Part shown: positions 18,071 to 26,107 of the stretch, piece by piece | How positions within the stretch are numbered: the stretch's first letter is position 1 | Layout of the letters: every line of letters starts with the position of its first letter | NCBI GenBank assembly: GCA_002422425.1 | Contig: DIVG01000006.1 | Location: forward strand, 81,857 to 145,856 | Direction: 5' to 3' | DNA length: 64,000 bases | Origin: Akkermansiaceae bacterium UBA6138 | GTDB taxonomy: Bacteria > Verrucomicrobiota > Verrucomicrobiia > Verrucomicrobiales > DEV007 | Program-made: the position numbers and the translations under genes | Notes under the pieces: generated by a model | What the model was told of the DNA's origin: nothing | Databases searched by the model: none | Seen by the model: only the letters and a program-made list of their open reading frames with translations

Positions 18071-19768
18071 TCACGTGTACTTGAGAACTTCTTCGATCGT
18101 GGTCACTCCTTCAAAGATGTTGCGCAGCCCGTCCTCACGGAGCGTTCGCATCCCGAGCTCCTGTGCTTTTTGCTTGAGCACGACGGTAGCAGCCCGCTGG
18201 GCGATGAGATCCCGGATCGGGTTCGACATGTCGAGGAGCTCGAAAAGCCCCTGACGACCTTTATAGCCGGTGTCGTTACACGCGTCACACCCCTGACCGG
18301 TGAAGAATTCGCGTCCGCCCGTGTCCGATGCGGTAAGCCCGAGCTGATTGAGGACAGCCGCCGACGGTTTGTAGGCGACACGACAGGCGGGACAGATTCG
18401 CCGGAGAAGACGCTGTCCGAGGACGCCTTCGAGTGTCGCCGCGACGAGGAAGGGTTCGCACCCCATGTCGATAAGTCGGGTCACCGCGCCGGGAGCGTCG
18501 TTGGTGTGCAGGGTCGAGAGCACGAGGTGACCGGTCAGAGAAGCCTGGATCGCAATCTGCGCGGTCTCAAGGTCACGCATCTCGCCTACGAGAATGCGGT
18601 CGGGATCCTGCCGCAGAAAGGCGCGGAGGACTCGGCCGAAGTTCAGCCCGATCGCTTCATTGATCGGCACCTGCATGATGCCGTCCATGTCATACTCGAC
18701 CGGATCTTCCGCCGTGAGAAGCTTGGCGTCCTCGGTATTGATGCGGCGGAGACAGGCGTAGAGGGTCGTCGTTTTTCCGGCTCCGGTCGGACCCGTGCAG
18801 ATGAAAATGCCGTTCGGTTTCTCAATCGTGTCGATGATATACTCGTAGGTCTCGGGAGGAAGATTGAGCATCTCGAGGTTGAGGTTCACATTGGACCTGT
18901 CGAGCACCCGGAGCACCACACTTTCACCAAACACCGTCGGCAGAGTCGAGACGCGCATGTCGACCGGCTGCCCGTTGATCTCTTTGGTGATACGACCGTC
19001 CTGAGGCAGACGGGTCTCCGCGATGTTGAGCGAGGACATGACCTTGATCCGCGAGACGATGGCCTGCTTCAAGTGCTGCGGAGGCGGTGCCATCTCGTAG
19101 AGCGCCCCATCGACGCGATAACGGATTTTGAAATCGTCTTCAAAGGGCTCGAAGTGGACGTCGGAGGCCTTCTCCTTGATCGCCTGGTAGAGAACGAGAT
19201 CAACGTATCGGATGATAGGAGCGGAATTGGACTCTTCTTCGAGATCGTCGGCCGAGAGCGCCGCCACTTCCGCGCGGATCGCGGCGAGGGCGTCACTTTC
19301 GCCGGCACCGCCGGCGGCCTCGGCATCGGCGCCGGCAGTGCCGCCATAGTAGTACTTCTGAATCAACTCCGCAATCTGCTCCGGCGGGGCGACAGCGGGC
19401 ACGATCTGCTGATTGAGTGAAAACCCGAGCTCCTCAAGGTTTTGAGGATCGAGGGGATTAGCGATCGCAACCTGCAGCCCCTGATCGAGGAACTGGATAG
19501 GGAAACACTGATACAACTTAGCCGTCCCGCCGGGCACAGCGCGCAGGACCTGCGGGGCCGGCTCGAAACCAGTCAGATCGTAAAACTCCCCTCCGATATC
19601 CTGGGCAACGAGTTGAAACAACTGATCCCGCTGCAACAGGCCCAATTCCTCCACCGCGTAGGTGATATCGTGTTCACTGCCGTAGGCAGCCGCGATGTAT
19701 TCCTCTCTCTGGGAATCATCGATCAGACCCCTGGAAATAAGCAGATCGATTACACTTTCAACCGTCAT
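18071..19768 (-). CDS. GspE/PilB-type assembly ATPase (first copy)
   Basis: 565 residues. An N-terminal T2SSE_N domain (~1-150) precedes the motor domain: Walker A CTGPTGAGKTTTL (~339-351), Asp box, Walker B ILVGEMRDLETAQIA (~400-414), and His box LSTLHTNDAPGAVTRL. Near the C-terminus is the four-cysteine zinc site (CPAC ... CDAC) typical of GspE/PilB and absent from PilT. It powers pseudopilin or pilin assembly. A second, similar ATPase gene lies directly upstream. Confidence 0.93.
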   Translation of the reverse strand: MTVESVIDLLISRGLIDDSQREEYIAAAYGSEHDITYAVEELGLLQRDQLFQLVAQDIGGEFYDLTGFEPAPQVLRAVPGGTAKLYQCFPIQFLDQGLQVAIANPLDPQNLEELGFSLNQQIVPAVAPPEQIAELIQKYYYGGTAGADAEAAGGAGESDALAAIRAEVAALSADDLEEESNSAPIIRYVDLVLYQAIKEKASDVHFEPFEDDFKIRYRVDGALYEMAPPPQHLKQAIVSRIKVMSSLNIAETRLPQDGRITKEINGQPVDMRVSTLPTVFGESVVLRVLDRSNVNLNLEMLNLPPETYEYIIDTIEKPNGIFICTGPTGAGKTTTLYACLRRINTEDAKLLTAEDPVEYDMDGIMQVPINEAIGLNFGRVLRAFLRQDPDRILVGEMRDLETAQIAIQASLTGHLVLSTLHTNDAPGAVTRLIDMGCEPFLVAATLEGVLGQRLLRRICPACRVAYKPSAAVLNQLGLTASDTGGREFFTGQGCDACNDTGYKGRQGLFELLDMSNPIRDLIAQRAATVVLKQKAQELGMRTLREDGLRNIFEGVTTIEEVLKYT

Positions 19769-19808
19769 ATAAGATCTAAAAAAATAAATTTTGGTTCACC
19801 CCGTGTGA

Positions 19809-21488
19809 TCAGTCATTATCGGCCATGGTGACACGAATCACCTCCGACGCGGTGGTCATGCCCGAAAGAACTTTGCGGACACCATCCTCGCGCAGAGTCC
19901 GCATGCCGAGCTCCCGCGCCCGCTTGCGCAAACCGCTGGTGGACTCATCGCCGTTGATGAGCAATCGCACCTCTTCGGTGATGTTGAAAATTTCAAAACA
20001 ACCTTTGCGGCCTTTGTAGCCGGTCATGCGACAGGTCCGGCATCCGGCCCCCTGACGAATCTCAGCCTTGGAAAGCTGTTCCTCGGTGAGGCGCAGGGAG
20101 CGAATGTCCTTGAGCGAAATCTCGCCCGGCTGGGCGCAATCCTTGCAGATAAATCGAACAAGTCTCTGAGCCATGATGGAACGGACCGCACTCGCGATGA
20201 GGAATTTCTTCACCCCGATGTCAGCAAGACGGGCCACGGCCGACGGAGCGTCGTTGGTATGGAGGGTGCTGAAGACAAGGTGTCCGGTCAAACTCGCATT
20301 GATCGCAATCGAAGCGGTTTCGAGGTCCCGGATCTCCCCGATCATGATAATGTTAGGGGCCTGGCGCAGGATCGCCCGAAGGGCCGCCGCAAAAGACATC
20401 CCGATCGCTTCCTTCACCTGAACCTGATTGATTCCGGAGAGCAAATACTCGACCGGATCCTCCACCGTGATGATCTTGCGATCCGGCTTGTTGATCGAGT
20501 TGAGACAGGCGTAAAGCGTCGTTGTTTTCCCTGAGCCGGTCGGCCCGGTCACGAGAATGATGCCGTCAGGAAGACGGATGAGCTCCTCGAAAGTGGCCTG
20601 GTCATCGCTGAAGAACCCAAGCTGGGGCAGGCCAATTGTGAGCGAGCTCTTGTCGAGGATACGCATGACGATGCTCTCGCCGCAGCTGGTTGGCACGGTC
20701 GAGACCCGCAGGTCGAGATCACCGGCACCGAACTTCGCCTGGATTCGGCCGTCCTGGGGGAGCCGCTTTTCGGAAATCGCCATCGTCCCCGTCATGATCT
20801 TGATCCGGCTGACGATGGACGGGAGGAGCCGGAGAGGATGGCTCTGCACCTTGTGCAGCGCACCGTCGATGCGGTAACGAACCCGCATCTCCTTCTCGGT
20901 CGGCTCGATGTGAATATCGGAGGCACGGTTCTGATACGCCTCCTGAAGGATCTGATAGACCATCTTGATGATGGGCGCGTCCCCACCCTCCCCCGCAGAG
21001 CCTTCGGTGACCGCGATCGCATCGGCATCGAGCTTGCTGATCTGATCGGCGTCCAGCTGCGTGGCGTAAAAATCGAGCTGGCGCTGCTTGATTGCACTAT
21101 CCGAGGCGACGACAAATTCGGGCTCCACCGAGAGGACGTGACGGACCGAATCGAGCGCATCGAAATCGAGCGGATCGGTGACGGCAATGACGAGCGATCC
21201 GTGCCCCTCGGCAACAGGGACGATGCGGAAACGCACCGCGACGTCCGCAGGAACCCGGGAAGCCACCGCAGGATTCACATCAAGCCGCTTGAGATCGACA
21301 TAATCCATGCCCGCATTCGCCGCGAGTGTTTCGGCGATCATCTCATCAGTGAGGAGGTTCAGCGAGAGGAGCGCCTGGATCGTCGTCTCCTGCGACTTCT
21401 TTTTGTGCTTTGCATCTTCGAGAGCCGCCGGAGTGACCAGCTGGGCTTCCTGCAAAAGTTCCAGGAGGTAGGGTTCGTTCGTGTACAA
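19809..21488 (-). CDS. GspE/PilB-type assembly ATPase (second copy)
   Basis: 559 residues, paralogous to the downstream gene. T2SSE_N domain first (LLTDEMIAETLAANAGMDYV), then Walker A VTGPTGSGKTTTL (~323-335), Walker B IIMIGEIRDLETASIA, His box FSTLHTNDAPSAVARL and a zinc site with CKDC and CRTC. The start ATG at 21488 agrees with the family start. Two intact assembly ATPases side by side are seen in some PVC and deltaproteobacterial pilus loci; which machine each serves cannot be told. Confidence 0.92.
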   Translation of the reverse strand: MYTNEPYLLELLQEAQLVTPAALEDAKHKKKSQETTIQALLSLNLLTDEMIAETLAANAGMDYVDLKRLDVNPAVASRVPADVAVRFRIVPVAEGHGSLVIAVTDPLDFDALDSVRHVLSVEPEFVVASDSAIKQRQLDFYATQLDADQISKLDADAIAVTEGSAGEGGDAPIIKMVYQILQEAYQNRASDIHIEPTEKEMRVRYRIDGALHKVQSHPLRLLPSIVSRIKIMTGTMAISEKRLPQDGRIQAKFGAGDLDLRVSTVPTSCGESIVMRILDKSSLTIGLPQLGFFSDDQATFEELIRLPDGIILVTGPTGSGKTTTLYACLNSINKPDRKIITVEDPVEYLLSGINQVQVKEAIGMSFAAALRAILRQAPNIIMIGEIRDLETASIAINASLTGHLVFSTLHTNDAPSAVARLADIGVKKFLIASAVRSIMAQRLVRFICKDCAQPGEISLKDIRSLRLTEEQLSKAEIRQGAGCRTCRMTGYKGRKGCFEIFNITEEVRLLINGDESTSGLRKRARELGMRTLREDGVRKVLSGMTTASEVIRVTMADND

Positions 21489-21545
21489 AACTAGAAGGGG
21501 AGTTTACAGGTGATTAATCCGCGGAAATTTACACGGGCCGGCGCC

Positions 21546-21582
21546 TGGGGGCGAAGCCCTCTACCCGCGCCGGGGGGTAGAG
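21546..21582. repeat. Small intergenic hairpin with a motif shared with 40559-40577
   Basis: The stretch 21546-21564 reads TGGGGGCGAAGCCCTCTAC, and CTCTACCC (21559-21566) pairs with GGGTAGAG (21575-21582). A 16-of-19 match to the first stretch occurs at 40559-40577, again just upstream of a gene. Could be a dispersed small element; two copies are too few to be sure. Confidence 0.35.
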
Positions 21583-21645
21583 CCTAGAGGAATTGAATAA
21601 AGACGGGAAGCAAAAAAGAGTTAAATCAGCAATTTTACCCGGTCG

Positions 21646-22638
21646 TCACTCTTCCATTCGAAAAGCATAACGACCCGATACCACTTCCGCCATCGGGGGT
21701 TGGCGAACATTCTCAAAAAAATCGTATCCCTCTTTGAGGTTAGTCCAAAAATCGAGGCACGAGGGATTCGATTCCCAGACCTGATCCATGCGCTTGTCAG
21801 TCATCCGAAAAGGGAAAAGGTTAATCCGGAGGAACTCCTGGCCTCCCTCAAGTGCCGCCTCGACGAGCGTATAGACCTCCTCCATATCCTGCGGGGCCAG
21901 CGCAAATGCCCCCGCCGCAAACGAACCCCCGTGAATCATGAGGTCACTGCCGGAGTAGCCGCGATCGGCATCGTAGGCGTTGGGGAACCCGAGATCAATC
22001 CCGAGATGGTGCCTCGTCTCGGGCCGCAGACTGCCCGACGAGGCAAAATAAAACCCCTCGGGTGCCTGACCGTCACCCTCCCGCAATTTCGGCCCCGGTT
22101 CTCCGGCACAGTGGGAAAGACGGAAAATTTTAAAGAGCGCATAATGAGGCTCAGGCCCGCTTTTCAGCCATAACTCCAGTTCCGACTCCTCCTTGAAAAC
22201 GCGCAGATAAGCCGCATCTCCGAGCTCGAAACCGAGATCGGCGAGATCCCCGCGCAATCTTTCCCCGGCGGCCATGGTAATCAGCCGCGTTCGCGGCGTC
22301 GCCGCCCCCCCCCCGGAATTCACAAAGGGAACTTTTTCTCCCGAACCTCCGGGAGAGGACGGGAGAAATCCCTGCATGATTCGCTGCGCTCGGGACGCAA
22401 GCGGGTAGGGCGGACGCGCCGATGAGACGGCTGCGGGCTCCGGTTTCGCCGCAGGAGACTCCGATCCCCTGCGGGGGAGGCCCTTCCACCGATCTGAAAA
22501 CGAGACCCCGCCCTGAACCGGACGCCCCGGGGTCTCTTGCCCGGCAACTCCCCGGACATCAAGCCAGTCCCTCACAAGCCAGGGCGATCCAAGGCCGACA
22601 CCGAGAAGAAAAAGAGAAACAAGGAGACGAAAAGACAT
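21646..22638 (-). CDS. YafK-type L,D-transpeptidase (YkuD) homologue, catalytic Cys replaced by Ala
   Basis: 330 residues. Signal-like N-terminus (LLVSLFLLGVGLGSP), a low-complexity region to ~100, then a YkuD domain of the YafK/ErfK type: FKIFRLSHCAGEPGPKLREGDGQ-like opening, GFYFA, HHLGIDLGFPNAYD, and IHGGSFAAGAFAL followed by DMEEVYTLVEAA and FPFRMT. In active enzymes the block reads HGGxxSxGCxAM. Here the Cys codon is GCA (Ala, residue 244, bases 21907-21909) and the preceding Ser is also Ala; the His is kept. The fold is thus probably intact but classical transpeptidase chemistry is not possible. It may be a scaffold or peptidoglycan-binding protein. Periplasmic. Confidence 0.8.
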   Translation of the reverse strand: MSFRLLVSLFLLGVGLGSPWLVRDWLDVRGVAGQETPGRPVQGGVSFSDRWKGLPRRGSESPAAKPEPAAVSSARPPYPLASRAQRIMQGFLPSSPGGSGEKVPFVNSGGGAATPRTRLITMAAGERLRGDLADLGFELGDAAYLRVFKEESELELWLKSGPEPHYALFKIFRLSHCAGEPGPKLREGDGQAPEGFYFASSGSLRPETRHHLGIDLGFPNAYDADRGYSGSDLMIHGGSFAAGAFALAPQDMEEVYTLVEAALEGGQEFLRINLFPFRMTDKRMDQVWESNPSCLDFWTNLKEGYDFFENVRQPPMAEVVSGRYAFRMEE

Positions 22639-22757
22639 TTTTTAAAACATTAACCAAACATTTTTAAAAATCAAGAGTGGTTAATTATCTCTCCACGGTT
22701 CTCTCAGGTCCATTTGGCGCTTGGATTCCCCTTATTCGCTTATAGCTTGCGACCGCT

Positions 22758-23642
22758 ATGAGTAACCACGGAGAAGAAATACCGGCCATCGGAGTCATCG
22801 GAGGCTCCGGACTTTATGAGATCGAGGGATTGACCGGGGTGGAAGAACTCCACATCGAAACTCCCTTCGGCGAGCCCTCTGATCTCATCGTGCGGGGCAA
22901 CTTCGCAGGACGCCGGGTCTGCTTCCTCCCGCGGCACGGGCGCGGCCACCGCCTCCTTCCGACCGAGCTCAATCACCGGGCAAACCTCTGGGCCATGCGC
23001 TCGCTCGACGTGCGCTGGATTATTGCGGTGACGGCGGTGGGCTCCTTAAAGGAAGCGTATCACCCGCGCGACATCGTCCTGCCGGACCAGTTCTTTGACC
23101 GGACAAGCCAGCGGGCCGATCACACCTTCTTCGGAGAGGGTATCGTCGCCCATGTCGGCTTCGGCGATCCCATCTCCGCCGGGCTTCGGCAGTTACTCTT
23201 CGAGACCGCGACCGCTCTCGGCAAGCCGGTCCATAACGGCGGCACCTATGTAAACATGGACGGCCCCGCCTTTTCGACCCGCGCCGAATCCGAGACAAAT
23301 CGAAAACTCGGCTTTGATCTCATCGGGATGACTAATTTGCCCGAGGCCAAACTGGCGCGCGAAGCCGAGATCGCGCTCGCCACCCTCGCCATGATTACCG
23401 ATTACGATTGCTGGAAAATCGAAGAAGAAGCCGTCAGCGCCCATTCCGTGATCGAGCATGTCCAGGCCAATGCCGCCAACGCCCGCGAGATCCTTCAGGC
23501 CCTCATCCCCCGGATGCCGACAGCCGCCGATTGGCCCGAACACCGCTCGCTTGACTCTGCGATTTTCACCGACCAGTCCCTCTGGCCGGAGCCCACCACT
23601 CGAAAACTAGCCCCTTTACTTCAAAGGTTTTTAAAATATTAA
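22758..23642 (+). CDS. mtnP: S-methyl-5'-thioadenosine phosphorylase
   Basis: 294 residues. Purine nucleoside phosphorylase fold of the MTAP type: GVIGGSGLYEIEG at the start (phosphate-binding Ser), LPRHGRGHRLLPTELNHRANLWAM, AVTAVGSLKE, and the base/ribose site TYVNMDGPAFSTRAES with IGMTNLPEAKLAREAEI. It splits methylthioadenosine (from polyamine or autoinducer synthesis) into adenine and methylthioribose-1-phosphate. It stands alone, transcribed away from the L,D-transpeptidase homologue through a ~120-base AT-rich gap. The aguAB genes further along point to polyamine metabolism, which makes this substrate. Confidence 0.95.
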   Translation: MSNHGEEIPAIGVIGGSGLYEIEGLTGVEELHIETPFGEPSDLIVRGNFAGRRVCFLPRHGRGHRLLPTELNHRANLWAMRSLDVRWIIAVTAVGSLKEAYHPRDIVLPDQFFDRTSQRADHTFFGEGIVAHVGFGDPISAGLRQLLFETATALGKPVHNGGTYVNMDGPAFSTRAESETNRKLGFDLIGMTNLPEAKLAREAEIALATLAMITDYDCWKIEEEAVSAHSVIEHVQANAANAREILQALIPRMPTAADWPEHRSLDSAIFTDQSLWPEPTTRKLAPLLQRFLKY

Positions 23643-23648
23643 GGTAAA

Positions 23649-23676
23649 TTGCATTTATGAGTTGCAAATTTATAAA
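23649..23676 (+). promoter_or_regulatory. Candidate sigma-70-like promoter for the deacetylase gene
   Basis: TTGCAT, 16 bases, TATAAA lie in a distinctly AT-rich stretch between mtnP and the deacetylase gene, 53 bases before the latter's start. The surrounding composition contrasts with the GC-rich coding DNA. Consensus in this phylum is assumed to be sigma-70-like. Confidence 0.4.
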
Positions 23677-23729
23677 TTTTTATTAACCTTGCGAGTCACC
23701 TCTCATCTCAGCCCAACGTATCCAGCCGA

Positions 23730-24506
23730 TTGAAAACGCCTTATACCTCTACGCTTGCCGCTCTCCTTCTCTTCGGAACGGCTTTCTTCGTGACCTCCTG
23801 CACACCAGGCGGCAACAAAACTAGAACGGCCGACGCCGCCCCCCTCGGCGGAGCTCCCTCTGTCGTTCCCCACCCTCTTCCAACCTCGACCGGGACTAAA
23901 GACTCCTACTCACGCGTCGCCACCAGCCTACCCTTTATCGCCTTGACCTTCGATGACGGTCCCCACCCACAGCACACCCCAAGACTGCTTGACATCCTGA
24001 AGCAACGCAACGTCAAGGCCACTTTCTACGTTGTCGCCACCAACGCAAAGCGCTATCCCGAGATCATGCGCCGCATCGTGGCTGAAGGCCACGAGATCGG
24101 CAACCATACCGTCACCCACGGGAATCTCGCCAGAATGTCTGAAGCAGGAGTGCGGCAGGAACTCTCGGCAGCGCACGAAGCTATTGTCGCGACCACCGGC
24201 GTTGCTCCCCGCACGATGCGACCTCCCTACGGTGCCATTACTCCCGCGCAGAAGGCCTGGATCCGCCGCGATTTCGGGTACCCCACCATTATGTGGTCAG
24301 TCGATCCTGAGGACTGGAAAAAGCCCGGACCATCCGTAGTTGCCTCGCGCCTGGTATCAGGGGCCACACCGGGCGGCATTCTCCTCGTCCACGACATCCA
24401 CGCTTCCACGATCGACGCGATGCCCGCGACGGTTGACCAGCTCCTCGGTCGCGGTTTCCAGTTTGTCACCGTGACCCAGCTCATCGCAATGGACGGCAAG
24501 GGTTAA
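23730..24506 (+). CDS. Polysaccharide deacetylase (NodB domain), probable lipoprotein
   Basis: 258 residues. I see only a TTG start at 23730; no in-frame ATG precedes the signal sequence. Signal peptide with a lipobox-like FVTSC puts a lipidated Cys near residue 24. All five NodB motifs are present: TFDDGP (~74), HEIGNHTVTH with the metal-binding His pair (~121-130), RPPYG (~164), the Asp/Trp motif (VDPEDW, ~190) and LLVHD (~214). It should deacetylate peptidoglycan or an exopolysaccharide (metal dependent) in the periplasm or at the surface. Downstream gene is convergent. Confidence 0.92.
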   Translation: MKTPYTSTLAALLLFGTAFFVTSCTPGGNKTRTADAAPLGGAPSVVPHPLPTSTGTKDSYSRVATSLPFIALTFDDGPHPQHTPRLLDILKQRNVKATFYVVATNAKRYPEIMRRIVAEGHEIGNHTVTHGNLARMSEAGVRQELSAAHEAIVATTGVAPRTMRPPYGAITPAQKAWIRRDFGYPTIMWSVDPEDWKKPGPSVVASRLVSGATPGGILLVHDIHASTIDAMPATVDQLLGRGFQFVTVTQLIAMDGKG

Positions 24507-24514
24507 GGGGAGGA

Positions 24515-26107
24515 CTACTTTCCCGATCGCGGAAACCGCCCTTCAAACCATTTCCCGAACTCTTCGACAGCGGCCTCGGAATTCGAGATCGGAGTTCCGC
24601 CCATGTTCCTGACCGCCTCAGCGTCTCCGTCTTCGAAAACCCGGACAAACACAGGGATCCCCGCAGCCAGGTTCATCACCTTGCTCGAATCCGAAAGCCG
24701 CCGCATCGAAGCGATGATGAGTCGCGCCTTGTTCGCGCCCGCCCGCTCCAGAACATGCTCGTCGGAACCATCGCCCCGGATACAGGGAATCCCCTTAAGG
24801 TCCAGTTCCGCAATGACGACAGGATCATCATCCACCACGAGGAGAGGCACGCCCGCGCTGAGGAGCGGCCGCAAGACCCACATGCCACCTGAGCCGAGCC
24901 CGAGAACAAGCACGTGATTTACCAGATCGAGAGCCGGCTGCCGTCGTCGGCGTCTCAGTGGATGCCATCTCAAAAGGAACCTCGAGACGCGGTCTCCTGA
25001 GAGGAGTGGCGTAGCGGTCATCGTCGCCACCGCCATCATTGCGATGACCGCAAAAGTGTCTGCCGTAATGTGCCCGAGCTGCATCCCGATAAGACCGAGA
25101 ATAAGCGAATACTCGCTCGTCTGGGCGAGAAGCAGTCCGCTTTCAATGGCGGCGCGACTCGTCAGGCCCGTCCATTCCGCCACCGCCGCCACAAGAGGCG
25201 GCGTGACGAGGATGACGAGGACCGCGAGAACCACCGCACTCGAAACTTCCGACACGCCGGGAATCACCACAAGCGCTCCGAGAGCCACAAAAAAGATGGC
25301 CCGGAAAAAATCCGTCAGGGATAGAATCAAGCCGTTCACCAGCCCGCTTACAGGAAAACTGGAGAGGCTGTAACCGGCGAGGAATGCCCCTACCACCATT
25401 GGTAATCCCGCGAGATCGGCGGCCCCGAGAAAAAGGAAGAGGATCGTCAGGACTGTCAGCAGCATCAGCTCCTCATCGCCGGCACTGCGCTCGATGAGCC
25501 GGCGGGCGAGGCGATGCTGCAGATACCAGGCCGCCAGCGCCATGAGGATAGCCCAGCCGTAGCCGGTCGCGAGCCAGCTGACCCCGTCACTGAAATGAGT
25601 GAGCGCGATGAGTGTCGCGATCGTAAGACCATCCTGCAGCAGGAGCACCCCGATGACCATGCGTCCCTGCGGTTCAAAAGACTGCTGACTGACCTGAAGC
25701 TGTCTCAGAACGACCACCGTCGAACTTGCCGAGACGGCAAAAGCCAGGTAAACCGGCTCCATTCCGGCGAATCCGAGGAACCTTGCCGCCGCAAAGCCGA
25801 TCAGACCCATGATCGTGAACTGGATCAATCCCACCCAGATCACCGGCCGTCGTTGACGCCTGAACCGCTGGGGGTTCAACTCGATGCCGGAGGCAAAGAC
25901 AAGCACGGTAAGACCCAGCTCAAGCACAAAGATCACCGGGTCATCCCTGAAGCTCTTCGTCGTGAGAAGGTCTGCATGAGTCACGAGCCCACCGAAAGAA
26001 AGTAACATCCCGAGCCCCAGCAGCAGGGGAATCGCGGGGATGCCGGACAAACGGGAAAGCCCGTAGCCAATCGAGGCGATTACAAGAAGCAGGGCAACCT
26101 CGGTCAT
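24515..26107 (-). CDS. CPA2-type cation:proton antiporter with RCK (TrkA-N) domain
   Basis: 530 residues. About twelve membrane helices (Na_H_Exchanger fold, with LELGLTVLVFASGIELN in the fourth) are followed by a cytoplasmic Rossmann-type TrkA-N domain (~395-510; VLVLGLGSGGMWVL then VVDDDP). This layout is that of KefB/KefC and Ybal proteins, which export K+ or exchange Na+ for H+ under control of NAD(H) or glutathione adducts. The first four bases overlap the end of the next CPA2 gene as ATGA, so they are co-translated. Confidence 0.9.
   Translation of the reverse strand: MTEVALLLVIASIGYGLSRLSGIPAIPLLLGLGMLLSFGGLVTHADLLTTKSFRDDPVIFVLELGLTVLVFASGIELNPQRFRRQRRPVIWVGLIQFTIMGLIGFAAARFLGFAGMEPVYLAFAVSASSTVVVLRQLQVSQQSFEPQGRMVIGVLLLQDGLTIATLIALTHFSDGVSWLATGYGWAILMALAAWYLQHRLARRLIERSAGDEELMLLTVLTILFLFLGAADLAGLPMVVGAFLAGYSLSSFPVSGLVNGLILSLTDFFRAIFFVALGALVVIPGVSEVSSAVVLAVLVILVTPPLVAAVAEWTGLTSRAAIESGLLLAQTSEYSLILGLIGMQLGHITADTFAVIAMMAVATMTATPLLSGDRVSRFLLRWHPLRRRRRQPALDLVNHVLVLGLGSGGMWVLRPLLSAGVPLLVVDDDPVVIAELDLKGIPCIRGDGSDEHVLERAGANKARLIIASMRRLSDSSKVMNLAAGIPVFVRVFEDGDAEAVRNMGGTPISNSEAAVEEFGKWFEGRFPRSGK

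Noticed and set aside
17918..19420. 500-residue plus-strand frame over the GspE/GspF genes
   Set aside because: Shadow of well-supported minus-strand genes; no recognisable motif.
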